This document shows positions 53,918 to 62,874 of a stretch of 64,000 nt of DNA, piece after piece. The DNA comes from Marinilabilia sp964403175 (GTDB lineage: Bacteria > Bacteroidota > Bacteroidia > Bacteroidales > Marinilabiliaceae): positions 1 through 64,000 of the forward strand of contig CAYOFH010000004.1 of NCBI GenBank assembly GCA_964403175.1, in the 5' to 3' direction. Each line of letters starts with the position of its first letter. Position 1 is the stretch's first letter. The notes under the pieces are model-generated. The model did not search any database. It had not been told where the DNA came from and was given only the letters and a program-made list of their open reading frames with translations. The position numbers and the translations under genes were made by a program.

Positions 53918-54649
53918 ATGAGCAATAGTATTATCAAAGTAGAAAGCCTCCACAAGTCGTACCGAATGTGTAACAATGCCCTGCATGTATTGAAAGGCAT
54001 TGACCTTGATATTCAGGCAGGCGAGATGGTTAGTATCATGGGCTCATCGGGCTCGGGTAAATCCACTTTACTCAATATTCTTGGAATTCTTGACAACCAT
54101 GACCGGGGAGCATATTACCTTGACAATGTGAAGATTGAAAAAATGAACGAAACGAAAGCAGCCCGCTTTCGCAACAATTATATTGGTTTCATTTTTCAGT
54201 CGTTCAACCTCATCTCCTTCAAAAATGCTATGGAGAATGTGGCCCTTCCCCTTTATTATCAGAATATCAGCCGCAAAAAAAGAAATATGAAAGCCGTGGA
54301 ATATCTTGACCGTCTCGGTCTGAAAGACTGGGCACACCACCTTCCGTCAGAATTATCCGGCGGACAAAAACAAAGAATTGCCATTGCACGGGCACTGATT
54401 TCGGAACCCAAGATAATACTGGCTGATGAACCTACAGGTGCTCTGGACTCAAAGACATCCTATGAAGTAATGGATATTTTGCAGGAAGTTAATCAGATGG
54501 GTATTACTGTTATTATTGTAACTCATGAGAATGATATAGCTCACCGGACTCAACGCATTATCAGATTAAGAGACGGATTAATAGAGCGAAATGAACTGAA
54601 TGAAAAATATGAACCCATAATTGCAAGTGAAATTTTTACATCCAACTAA
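53918..54649 (+). CDS. ABC transporter ATP-binding protein (MacB-type NBD)
   Basis: A 243-aa ATPase of the MacB/LolD family. Walker A GSSGSGKST (about 41-49), signature LSGGQKQR (about 147-154), Walker B IILADEPTGAL and switch His in VTHEND are all intact. The frame opens at a GTG at 53882, but I use the ATG at 53918, where the family similarity (SNSIIKVESLHKSY) begins. It powers the two permeases downstream and is the first gene of a five-gene cluster with adaptor and TolC-type channel. Confidence 0.93.
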   Translation: MSNSIIKVESLHKSYRMCNNALHVLKGIDLDIQAGEMVSIMGSSGSGKSTLLNILGILDNHDRGAYYLDNVKIEKMNETKAARFRNNYIGFIFQSFNLISFKNAMENVALPLYYQNISRKKRNMKAVEYLDRLGLKDWAHHLPSELSGGQKQRIAIARALISEPKIILADEPTGALDSKTSYEVMDILQEVNQMGITVIIVTHENDIAHRTQRIIRLRDGLIERNELNEKYEPIIASEIFTSN

Positions 54650-54886
54650 TTTATTACTGTTCCTGACAATAATAAATTTCCAGACTTTTTTGAAGCCGGA
54701 AGTTAGGGGTTAAATCAAAAAAAATCATTCATTAGTCGATCAATAGACCGTCAGGTTTTTAGTTAAGAGTACAGAATGAATCGTATGGTGTTGAAAAACT
54801 GCATTTAACACAAAGAACTTTTAAATATAAAAACTGATTCTAAGATTCTTGTAAAAGCTTAATATACTATTAAATTGTAAGAGACT

Positions 54887-56137
54887 ATGTTTAATTCACT
54901 GCAGGAAATATTTTCCACCCTGAAGCAAAATAAACTGAGGGCCATCATGACAGGATTTAGTGTTGCATGGGGTATTTTCATGCTTATCCTTCTGCTGGGC
55001 TCGGGCAACGGACTTCAGAATGGTATGGAAAATAACTTCCGTGGCACAGCCAAGAATGCTCTGTGGATCTGGAGCCGCCAGACACAGGTAGCCCATGACG
55101 GGTTGCAGGCAGGGCGGCGTATCCAGTTTACTGATGAAGATTACAACATGCTGGTCAATCATTTTGATGATGACATCTCCGATATATCGGGTCGCTTTCG
55201 TATGTGGGGAAGTGGCACCGTTACATACAAAAATGAATATGGTGACTACAACCTGGAAGGCGTAATGCCTGAGTATAAAAATATTCAGATTGTGGACATT
55301 GATCAGGGCAGATACCTCAACGACCTGGATATTAAACAATTCAGAAAAGTAGCTATTCTTTCGGTTCCGGTAAAAAAAGCACTTTTTAAGGAGGAAGATC
55401 CGATAGGTAAATACATTCACATCGACAAAGTGCCATTTAAGGTGGTCGGGACCTTTATCAACCAGGAACGGCGAGACGATGAACAGATATATATTCCAGT
55501 GAAAACCGCCCAACGGGTATTTAACGGAAGTAATAGGCTCAACGAACTAGCCGTTGCCACCAATGCACTGACAGTAGCCGAAAACAAACGAATTGAAGAA
55601 GCCATCAGAACTACGCTTATGAAGCAGCATAGGGTTGCCCCTGAAGATAAGCAGGCTCTTGGTATCTGGAACACCTTGGAACACTTCAAACAGGCCCAGG
55701 GTGTATTCACAGGCATCCGGATATTTGTTTGGGTAATAGGCATTATGACCATCATTGCAGGAATTGTAGGAGTCAGCAATATAATGATCATATTGGTAAA
55801 AGAGCGTACCAAAGAAATAGGAATCCGTAAAGCCATCGGGGCCACCCCATGGTCGGTTATACGCCTGGTGTTATCTGAGTCCGTATTTATTACCACTTTG
55901 TCCGGATTTTTTGGTCTGGTGGCAGGAATGGGGCTTATGGCCGCTGTATCGATGGTATTGCGAAACATGGCACAAAGCGCCCCCGGTATCGAAAGCACTT
56001 TTTTTAACCCGTCAGCCAACCTTTCAGTGGCACTTTCTGCCCTGACGCTGCTGATTATTGCAGGACTAATCGCAGGCTATGTCCCGGCACGCAGGGCCTC
56101 AGGCATCAAACCCATTGAAGCTTTGCATGACGAGTAA
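54887..56137 (+). CDS. ABC transporter permease, MacB-type (first)
   Basis: A 416-aa permease: helix near the N-terminus (about 20-42), a MacB periplasmic core domain (about 45-245), then three helices (about 285-310, 335-360, 378-400) with the FtsX fold and a VKERTKEIGIRKAIGA coupling segment. It lies 237 bp after the ATPase. Together with the next permease it likely forms a heterodimer with one ATPase. It moves substrates, often antimicrobial peptides or macrolides in related systems, from the periplasm to TolC. Confidence 0.92.
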   Translation: MFNSLQEIFSTLKQNKLRAIMTGFSVAWGIFMLILLLGSGNGLQNGMENNFRGTAKNALWIWSRQTQVAHDGLQAGRRIQFTDEDYNMLVNHFDDDISDISGRFRMWGSGTVTYKNEYGDYNLEGVMPEYKNIQIVDIDQGRYLNDLDIKQFRKVAILSVPVKKALFKEEDPIGKYIHIDKVPFKVVGTFINQERRDDEQIYIPVKTAQRVFNGSNRLNELAVATNALTVAENKRIEEAIRTTLMKQHRVAPEDKQALGIWNTLEHFKQAQGVFTGIRIFVWVIGIMTIIAGIVGVSNIMIILVKERTKEIGIRKAIGATPWSVIRLVLSESVFITTLSGFFGLVAGMGLMAAVSMVLRNMAQSAPGIESTFFNPSANLSVALSALTLLIIAGLIAGYVPARRASGIKPIEALHDE

Positions 56138-56196
56138 AACAAATGCAAAACCCTATTTAATCCATAGATTTTATAAAACATTAAAACTATTGTATT

Positions 56197-57477
56197 GTGT
56201 TTGACTTAGACCGCTGGCAGGAAATACTAAATGCCATAAAACAAAACAAATTTCGCAGCATTCTCACTGCTTTCGGTGTGTTCTGGGCGATTTTCATGCT
56301 GGTTGTGATGACCGGTGCAGGTAACGGCCTAATAAATGGTGTTACCAGTGGTTTCAAAGACTTTGCCACCAACAGTGCCTTTATTTGGTCGAACCGGACC
56401 ACCATCGCTTATCAGGGTTACGATCGTGGCAGACACTGGAGCATCAACAACAACGACATAGAAGCTATTCGCAGTGAAATAAAGGGGATTGATGTTATTT
56501 CGCCCCGCCTGAACGGCTGGGACCTTCGTCAGGGGCAAAATGTGGTACGTGGAGAAAAAGCCGCTGCATTCAATGTCATGGGCGATTATCCCCAGTATCG
56601 GGAAATTGATCCCTGCACAATGCCTTGGGGACGTTACATCAACGACGAGGACATCAAAAACAAAAGGAAAGTATGTATCATCGGAGAAAACGTTTATGAT
56701 GTAATGTTTGACGAAGGCGAAGACCCGGTAGGTACATACTTGCGTGTCAATGGTGTTTATTTCATGGTTGTGGGGGTCTTCAGATCCAACAATCCCAACA
56801 TCAACATCGGGAGTAATAAAAAAGAAACCATATATCTTCCGTTTACCACGATGCAACAAACCTTTAACTATGGTGACCAGGTACATTTCTTCGGTTTCAC
56901 GGCTAATCCTGGAGTAAATGTGCAGGGGTTGGTGGATGAAATAAAACCCCTGATAAAAAAGCACCATAAAATAGCACCTGATGACGAGGAAGCCTTTGGT
57001 GGATTCAATGTCCAGAGTGAATTACAAACAATGGAATACACCTTTTTGGGAATTAGCATTCTCATTTGGGTGGTGGGCATCGGAACGCTGATTGCAGGAG
57101 CAGTAGGAGTCAGCAACATTATGTTGGTAATTGTGAGAGAACGTACCCGCGAAATAGGGGTTCAGCGGGCCATTGGCGCCAGACCGGCAATTATCATAGG
57201 GCAAATTCTTACAGAATCGGTATTCCTGACCACCGTAGCAGGATTCCTGGGACTGGCATTCGGAACCCTGGTTCTTCATCTAACTGACATAGCCCTCACG
57301 GCCGCTGCAGCAAATGCACCGGAAGATGAAATGACTTTCTTTGCCAATCCTGAAGTGGGATTACCACTTGCCATTTCTGCACTGCTTTTGTTAATTCTGG
57401 TTGGCCTGTTTGCAGGGCTGATTCCGGCTTTGAAAGCTGTCAGAATAAAACCTATTGATGCACTTAGACATGAATAG
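56197..57477 (+). CDS. ABC transporter permease, MacB-type (second)
   Basis: A 426-aa paralogue of the preceding permease with the same layout (N-terminal helix, periplasmic MacB_PCD domain, FtsX helices and VRERTREIGVQRAIGA). The GTG at 56197 aligns with the ATG of the first copy (FDLDRWQEILNAIKQNKF against FNSLQEIFSTLKQNKL), so it is taken as the start. The gap to the first permease is 59 bp. Confidence 0.92.
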   Translation: MFDLDRWQEILNAIKQNKFRSILTAFGVFWAIFMLVVMTGAGNGLINGVTSGFKDFATNSAFIWSNRTTIAYQGYDRGRHWSINNNDIEAIRSEIKGIDVISPRLNGWDLRQGQNVVRGEKAAAFNVMGDYPQYREIDPCTMPWGRYINDEDIKNKRKVCIIGENVYDVMFDEGEDPVGTYLRVNGVYFMVVGVFRSNNPNINIGSNKKETIYLPFTTMQQTFNYGDQVHFFGFTANPGVNVQGLVDEIKPLIKKHHKIAPDDEEAFGGFNVQSELQTMEYTFLGISILIWVVGIGTLIAGAVGVSNIMLVIVRERTREIGVQRAIGARPAIIIGQILTESVFLTTVAGFLGLAFGTLVLHLTDIALTAAAANAPEDEMTFFANPEVGLPLAISALLLLILVGLFAGLIPALKAVRIKPIDALRHE

Positions 57478-57658
57478 TTTTTTACTTCTCCCGCAGTTTT
57501 ATGATTTATCATTTATTATCAGCATAATTCCGGCGAAAACAGATGGAATTCACAAAAGGACTGACAGACCTGCACAATCTCTGTGACATTGAAGGATATA
57601 AAGTAAAATCAAAAACAATTAAAGATACAGGCAACACTGCCTTTAAAACCTGATCAAA

Positions 57659-58741
57659 ATGAAAAAGTTTCTCAAAATTCTGATGGTTGTTGTATTAGTA
57701 GCTCTTGTAGGCTGGGTGGTTTATTACCTTTACAACCAGACAAAAAAATCGCCTTTGGTTTTTGAAACCAAACGTCCCGAAGTAACGAATATTATAAAGA
57801 AAACCGTGGCTACCGGCTCCATCGTTCCACGAAAAGAAATCCTGATTAAACCTCAGGAGTCGGGCATTATTACAGAAATCTACGTTCAGCCGGGCGATGT
57901 GGTCACTCATGGTGATTTGCTGGCAAAAATTCAGATAGTTCCGGAAATGTTGCAGGTCAACGAAGCAGAGAACCGCCTGGATAAAGCACGCCTGGCTTAC
58001 GAGAATGCAAAAATTGAATTTGAACGATCCAAAGAGCTCTACGACAACAAGGTTATTCCCGAATCTCAGTTTTTTAATGATAAATTGTCATTTCAAACTT
58101 TCGAAAAAGATCTGGAGTCGGCAGAGAACAACCTGGAACTCATAAAGGAAGGGGTTATCAAAAAAGCCGGAGCGCAGACTAACACACTGATCCGGGCAAC
58201 TACACCTGGAATGGTGCTGGATGTCCCCATCGAAATTGGCAACTCGGTAATCAAAAGTAATACTTTCAATGATGGAACTACTATTGCTCTTGTAGCAGAT
58301 ATGGGTGAAATGGTGTTTGAGGGAAAAGTGGATGAAACCGAGGTAGGAAAAATTAAAGAAGGTATGCAGTTACTGCTGACCATAGGAGCTCTGGATGAGG
58401 AAGAATTCAAGGCTAACCTGGAATTTATCTCCCCCAAAGGTGTGGAAGAAAACGGAGCTATTCAGTTTGAAATTAAAGCTGCCGTTGAACTACAGGAAGG
58501 AAGTTTTGTGCGAGCCGGATACAGTGCCACTGCGGATATTGTACTTGATCGCCGAGATAGTGTAATCACCGTTCAGGAGAAGCTGATTACCTTCAAAGAC
58601 GATTCTACTTTCGTGGAAATCATGACCGGTCCTCAGATATTTGAAAAAAGGATTGTTAAGACAGGCTTGTCCGACGGAATCAATATAGAAATAATGGAAG
58701 GCCTCAGTGAAGAGGATGAGGTGAAAGTACCCAGATCCTAA
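57659..58741 (+). CDS. Efflux periplasmic adaptor protein (MacA/HlyD-like)
   Basis: A 360-aa membrane-fusion protein: membrane anchor (about 6-25), a biotinyl/lipoyl-like half-domain (about 50-85: VTNIIKKTVATGSI, GIITEIYVQPGDVV), a short alpha-helical hairpin (about 100-165), the second lipoyl half (ATTPGMVLDVPIE), and a beta-barrel and membrane-proximal domain to the end. It links the inner-membrane ABC permeases to TolC. The hairpin is short, as in MacA-type adaptors. Confidence 0.93.
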   Translation: MKKFLKILMVVVLVALVGWVVYYLYNQTKKSPLVFETKRPEVTNIIKKTVATGSIVPRKEILIKPQESGIITEIYVQPGDVVTHGDLLAKIQIVPEMLQVNEAENRLDKARLAYENAKIEFERSKELYDNKVIPESQFFNDKLSFQTFEKDLESAENNLELIKEGVIKKAGAQTNTLIRATTPGMVLDVPIEIGNSVIKSNTFNDGTTIALVADMGEMVFEGKVDETEVGKIKEGMQLLLTIGALDEEEFKANLEFISPKGVEENGAIQFEIKAAVELQEGSFVRAGYSATADIVLDRRDSVITVQEKLITFKDDSTFVEIMTGPQIFEKRIVKTGLSDGINIEIMEGLSEEDEVKVPRS

Positions 58742-58779
58742 CCGAAACGTCATAACCAAATTATTTTAGAATTCTAATT

Positions 58780-60114
58780 ATGAGAACAATATTCGCTATA
58801 CTAACGCTTCCGTTCTTGTTTGCTCTCACGGAAGCCAATGCTCAACAGCCCGAAAAGTGGAGTCTTAAAGACTGTATTGACTATGCAAAAGAAAATAACC
58901 TTTCTATCAAACAACAAAGTTTGAATACTGAATACCAACAAAATATCTACGAGCAGAAAAAACTGGACAGGATCCCTTCTCTTAACGGAAATGTTGGATA
59001 TCAGTTAAGTTTTGGACGGGTTCCTGATGAAACCACATATAGATATGTTGATCAAACCACGCAGTTTGGAAGGTTCTCGATAGGCAGCTCCGTACCATTA
59101 TTCCAGGGTTTTTCTCTGCAAAACCAGATCAATCGTGATGAAGCCAACTGGAAGGCAGCCCGTCAGGAACTTGAAGCAGCCAAAAACGATCTGGCGTTGA
59201 ATATAACCTCATTTTATCTTCAGGTGCTATTCGACAAAGAACTCCTTGAGGTAGCTAAAGAACAACAGGAAGTTGCCAAAGAGCAGGTGGAAAACACCCG
59301 AAAGCTAGTGGATGCAGGCCGGGTTGCAGAGGGAAATCTCCTTGAAATACAATCGCAGTTAGCACGTGAGGCACTGACAGTCACACAAATGCAAAACAAC
59401 CTTACCATGTCTCTGCTAAGCCTTGCCCAGGCTTTGGATCTGAAAGAAACCGACGATTTTGACATAGTCATTCCTGAAATTCCCGAGCTGCAGGAAAGTT
59501 CTCTTGAAACTCCGGCTGTTCTATTTAATCAGGCAGTGGAAATAATGCCCCAGATTGAAGCTTCGGAATATTATCTGGAGAGCAACAGGTACGCCCTTAA
59601 TGCCGCAAAAGGACAATTGTATCCTTCCATCAGTATGGATACGGGATGGAGTACTAATGTTTCCAAATCAGAGAGTACGGTGGATTTTGATTTTGGAAAG
59701 CGCTTTAATGACAATGCCACTCAGTATGTAGGGCTGACTTTGAGAATTCCTATTTTTAACGGAATGACAGCCCGATATAACGTTAAGAATACCCAATTAA
59801 ATATCCAAAGTGCGCAGCATGACTTAAATATCCAAAAGCAAGATCTTCGCAAAGAAATTCAGCAGGCTTATGCTGATGCCCAGGCGGCTTTTCAAAAATA
59901 CACCTCTGCACAAACAGCCGTCGGGTCGTACGAGGAATCGTTGAGATACACTGAAAAAAAGTATGCAGTAGGTCTTGTTAGTCCGGTAGATTACAGCGTA
60001 GCACGTTCAGACTATATGCGTGCACAGTCAGAACTTCTGCAATCGAAATATGAATATGTTTTACGCACCAAAGTTCTGAATTTCTACACCGGAGCCCCTC
60101 TGAACCTTGAATAG
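58780..60114 (+). CDS. TolC-family outer-membrane efflux channel
   Basis: A 444-aa protein with a signal peptide (cleavage near ANAQ, residue 22) and the two-fold repeated TolC/OEP domain: long helices (for example 60-110 and 285-330) with coiled-coil character and the membrane strands SIGSSVPLFQGF (about 103-114) and LTLRIPIFNGMT (about 323-334) at equivalent places in the two halves. It forms the trimeric exit duct of the efflux system encoded upstream and follows the adaptor gene by 38 bp. The operon ends with a palindromic element at 60135-60265. Confidence 0.93.
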   Translation: MRTIFAILTLPFLFALTEANAQQPEKWSLKDCIDYAKENNLSIKQQSLNTEYQQNIYEQKKLDRIPSLNGNVGYQLSFGRVPDETTYRYVDQTTQFGRFSIGSSVPLFQGFSLQNQINRDEANWKAARQELEAAKNDLALNITSFYLQVLFDKELLEVAKEQQEVAKEQVENTRKLVDAGRVAEGNLLEIQSQLAREALTVTQMQNNLTMSLLSLAQALDLKETDDFDIVIPEIPELQESSLETPAVLFNQAVEIMPQIEASEYYLESNRYALNAAKGQLYPSISMDTGWSTNVSKSESTVDFDFGKRFNDNATQYVGLTLRIPIFNGMTARYNVKNTQLNIQSAQHDLNIQKQDLRKEIQQAYADAQAAFQKYTSAQTAVGSYEESLRYTEKKYAVGLVSPVDYSVARSDYMRAQSELLQSKYEYVLRTKVLNFYTGAPLNLE

Positions 60115-60134
60115 CTTTCGTCCATTTGTAGAAT

Positions 60135-60265
60135 GAAAAAAGGGGCTGTCCAAAAAGTTTCAATAGTCATTGTTTTTGCATAGTGAAGATCATTAATTAT
60201 GAGATTCTTCACTATGATACCAATGACAACTATAAAATTATGTCTTTGGGGACAGCCTCTTTTTG
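60135..60265. repeat. Long palindromic, MITE-like element after tolC
   Basis: Terminal arms 60135-60157 and 60243-60265 are imperfect inverted repeats with core GGCTGTCC/GGACAGCC. A middle TCATTG/CAATGA pair (60167-60172, 60221-60226) and a perfect 11-bp inner stem (60179-60189 with 60206-60216, CATAGTGAAGA) make a nearly full-length hairpin. Terminal GGCTGTCC ends are like those of some insertion sequences. No ORF inside. It may also serve as the operon terminator. Confidence 0.7.
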
Positions 60266-60314
60266 CAGAATATGAATCAGGGTTTCACTTTGAAGGAAGC
60301 CCTGACTTATACAA

Positions 60315-60893
60315 TTATGGAGCCTTAAAACTCACTTTAAACTCCAGATCAAAGTCATCATAAATAAGATTATCTCCCAGATTATCAAAAAACGCATCCG
60401 AGCCATAGCGTACATTATACTTAGCACGGTCAATCACCAGTTTACCTGAGAAAGTTTTCCCATCCGCTTCAGCTTCAAATGAAACCGGGTTGGTCTGTCC
60501 TTTAATGGTCATATTACCCGTAAATTTATATTTCCCTGTGCTGACTTTTTCCCCATCATCAATTTCCAAAGTTGCAGTTGGGTACTTATCGACACTAAAG
60601 AAATCATCTGATTTCAGGTGACCTACCAATTTAGCCCTTGAATCTTCATCCTCAATATCCCTGTTAGAAATCGAGGTCATGTCAGCCACAAATTTTCCGG
60701 AAACAAAACTGTCACCCGATTTCTCCAGATAACCCGACAACAACTGAATTTCTCCGGTGTGCGAGCCGCCAACTTTTTTGCCTGTCCATACAATCTGACT
60801 ATCCTCAATTTTCATTTCACTCTTTTGCCCGTAAATGACTGGCGAAATCATCAAGAGTGACATTGCCAGTAAAAATGATACTCGTGCTTTCAT
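60315..60893 (-). CDS. YceI family protein
   Basis: A 192-aa exported lipocalin-like protein. I use the ATG at 60893: it opens a clean signal peptide (cleavage near YGQ, residue 23), while the frame to 60932 adds 13 polar residues. The YceI fold shows in SQIVWTGKKVGGSHTGEI, the TLEIDDGE and GNMTIKGQTNPVSFE strands and the C-terminal DLEFKVSF. Members bind polyisoprenoids or act in stress responses; the ligand here is unknown. Confidence 0.9.
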   Translation of the reverse strand: MKARVSFLLAMSLLMISPVIYGQKSEMKIEDSQIVWTGKKVGGSHTGEIQLLSGYLEKSGDSFVSGKFVADMTSISNRDIEDEDSRAKLVGHLKSDDFFSVDKYPTATLEIDDGEKVSTGKYKFTGNMTIKGQTNPVSFEAEADGKTFSGKLVIDRAKYNVRYGSDAFFDNLGDNLIYDDFDLEFKVSFKAP

Positions 60894-61217
60894 AACCTGT
60901 TCTTTATTTTTATTTGTTTTAAATAAAAACAAAGATGAACAAAAAAGGTTCTGATTGAAAAAAGGGTCACCATCAGGCAGCCCTTTTATATCTTATATCG
61001 TTTTCAAAACTGGAAAGTCATAACTGAAAACTAATGAATTTTGATTTTCGGCATAGTGAACCAGGATTATTATTATTAATTCCGGTCCACCCAATTAAAC
61101 AACAACGGTTATCTAACAAAAGTGATAAACATCTAAAAGGGTGATATCTATATTGTCCTGTCAGGGCCTTAGATTAAATAATTGAAATTCTACCACTGGC
61201 TTCTGACCATCGTTTAA
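60894..61217. other. Intergenic region, 324 bp
   Basis: Contains a weak A/T-flanked hairpin at 60958-60990 (minus: GGGCTGCC, TGAT loop, GGTGACCC) that could end the kbl transcript. No gene. Confidence 0.4.
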
Positions 61218-62408
61218 CTAGTAAATTACGTTCAACTCTTTACCAATCTTAACAAAGGCAGCAATCGCCTTGTCAAGATGTTCTTTTTTATGTGCTGCCG
61301 ACAACTGTATGCGGATCCTTGCCTGACCTTTAGGTACAACAGGATAATAAAACCCGGTAACATAAATTCCTTCTTCCAGTAATCGGGTGGCGAAGTCCTG
61401 AGAAAGCCTGGCATCATAGAGCATCAGAGCGACAATGGCCGAATTGGTGGGTTTAATATCAAAACCGGCTTCAGAAATCTTCTGCTTAAAGTAATCAGCA
61501 TTATCCATCAGTCTATCGCGCAAAGCAGTAGATTCACTCATCATTTCAAAAACCTCGATGGCAGCCCCAACAATAGAAGGAGCCAGAGAATTACTAAACA
61601 GGTAGGGACGTGAACGCTGGCGTAACAAATCAATTATTTCTTTTTTTCCGGTTGTATATCCTCCCAAAGCACCACCCAAGGCTTTCCCCAATGTACCGGT
61701 AATAATATCCACCCGATCCATTACTTCATGGTATTCATGAGTTCCACGTCCTGTTTTTCCTATAAAGCCCGAAGCATGACTATCATCTACCATTACCAAG
61801 GCATTATATTTATCGGCCAGATCACAAATCTTATCCAACGGAGCAATATCGCCATCCATAGAAAACACCCCGTCCGTTACAATAACCCTAAACCTCTGGG
61901 CAAGGGAATCTTTTAACTGCTTTTCCAGGTCTTCCATGTCGGCATGTTTGTATCGAAAACGGGCAGCTTTACAAAGCCGAACCCCGTCAATAATGCTGGC
62001 ATGATTCAATTCATCCGAAATAATGGCATCTTCATCGGTGAAAAGTGGTTCAAAAACACCACCGTTAGCATCAAAACAAGCAGCATAGAGAATGGCATCT
62101 TCCATTCCAAAAAATCCGGAAATTTTTTCTTCCAGTTTCTTATGAAGATCCTGAGTACCACAAATAAAACGAACCGATGACATGCCGTAACCATGCGAAT
62201 CAAGTGTTCTGTGGGCAGCTTCAATCACTCTGGGATGTGATGAAAGACCCAAATAATTATTGGCACAGAAATTCAGTACTTTCTCTCCGGTATTGAGAAT
62301 TATCCAGGCATCCTGCGAAGATGTAATTACCCGCTCTTTTTTGTACAATCCCGAATCCTGAATGTTTTCAAGTTCTTTTTTCAGATGTTCTTTGAATTTA
62401 CCGTACAT
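61218..62408 (-). CDS. kbl: Glycine C-acetyltransferase (2-amino-3-ketobutyrate CoA ligase)
   Basis: A 396-aa PLP enzyme of the alpha-oxoamine synthase family, the second step of threonine catabolism: 2-amino-3-ketobutyrate and CoA to glycine and acetyl-CoA. The PLP lysine is in TGTLGKALGGALGG (about 240 onward), preceded by MVDDSHASGFIGKTGRGT. The start at the ATG 62408 (MYGKFKEHLKKEL) matches the family; a GTG 11 codons upstream is less likely. No threonine dehydrogenase gene is adjacent. A serine palmitoyltransferase or AONS assignment is less likely, given the MYGKFKEHL start. Confidence 0.9.
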   Translation of the reverse strand: MYGKFKEHLKKELENIQDSGLYKKERVITSSQDAWIILNTGEKVLNFCANNYLGLSSHPRVIEAAHRTLDSHGYGMSSVRFICGTQDLHKKLEEKISGFFGMEDAILYAACFDANGGVFEPLFTDEDAIISDELNHASIIDGVRLCKAARFRYKHADMEDLEKQLKDSLAQRFRVIVTDGVFSMDGDIAPLDKICDLADKYNALVMVDDSHASGFIGKTGRGTHEYHEVMDRVDIITGTLGKALGGALGGYTTGKKEIIDLLRQRSRPYLFSNSLAPSIVGAAIEVFEMMSESTALRDRLMDNADYFKQKISEAGFDIKPTNSAIVALMLYDARLSQDFATRLLEEGIYVTGFYYPVVPKGQARIRIQLSAAHKKEHLDKAIAAFVKIGKELNVIY

Positions 62409-62874
62409 ATCAATACTATTAGATGTTTTCAAACCAATCACTTATGTCCGGTTAAAGGATTAAAACTACTTCGCTACGTTAACTATAACGGATTTTTGCA
62501 GAATTTCAGGGGTGGTTTTATTGGATAGCACCATTGCAAACGAAACAATAATTCTCCGGACATTAATAAAAACAAATATAAAGCTCCTTGTAATAAGAAA
62601 AAATGATAAAAGATATCAGAATCATAAAAACCCGGCATTTTCAACGACCGTTGCAAAAAAAAACCTGATCACAGGCAATTTTAAAGAACAGGTCTTGCAC
62701 AGAGAATACAGGGAAAAGCCAAATTTTTTGTCAACGTTAATTGTACACTAACGTCAATTTACCAAAAAAAATGGTCCTTTACTCAAATTGAACCCCCGTG
62801 ATTTTTAATAATGTTAAGCTTTTTATTAATTTTAAAAAAATATTTTAACCCCACAACCCCAAAAATGATAATGT
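62409..62874. other. Divergent intergenic region, 466 bp
   Basis: Very AT-rich. A 79-codon plus-strand frame at 62512-62751 has no similarity and is not called. No clear -7 box is seen for the sensor gene to the right. Confidence 0.5.

Noticed and set aside
62512..62751. A 79-codon frame in the divergent gap before the PAS sensor gene
   Set aside because: Composition is Lys/Asn/Thr-rich as expected by chance in AT-rich DNA; no similarity seen.
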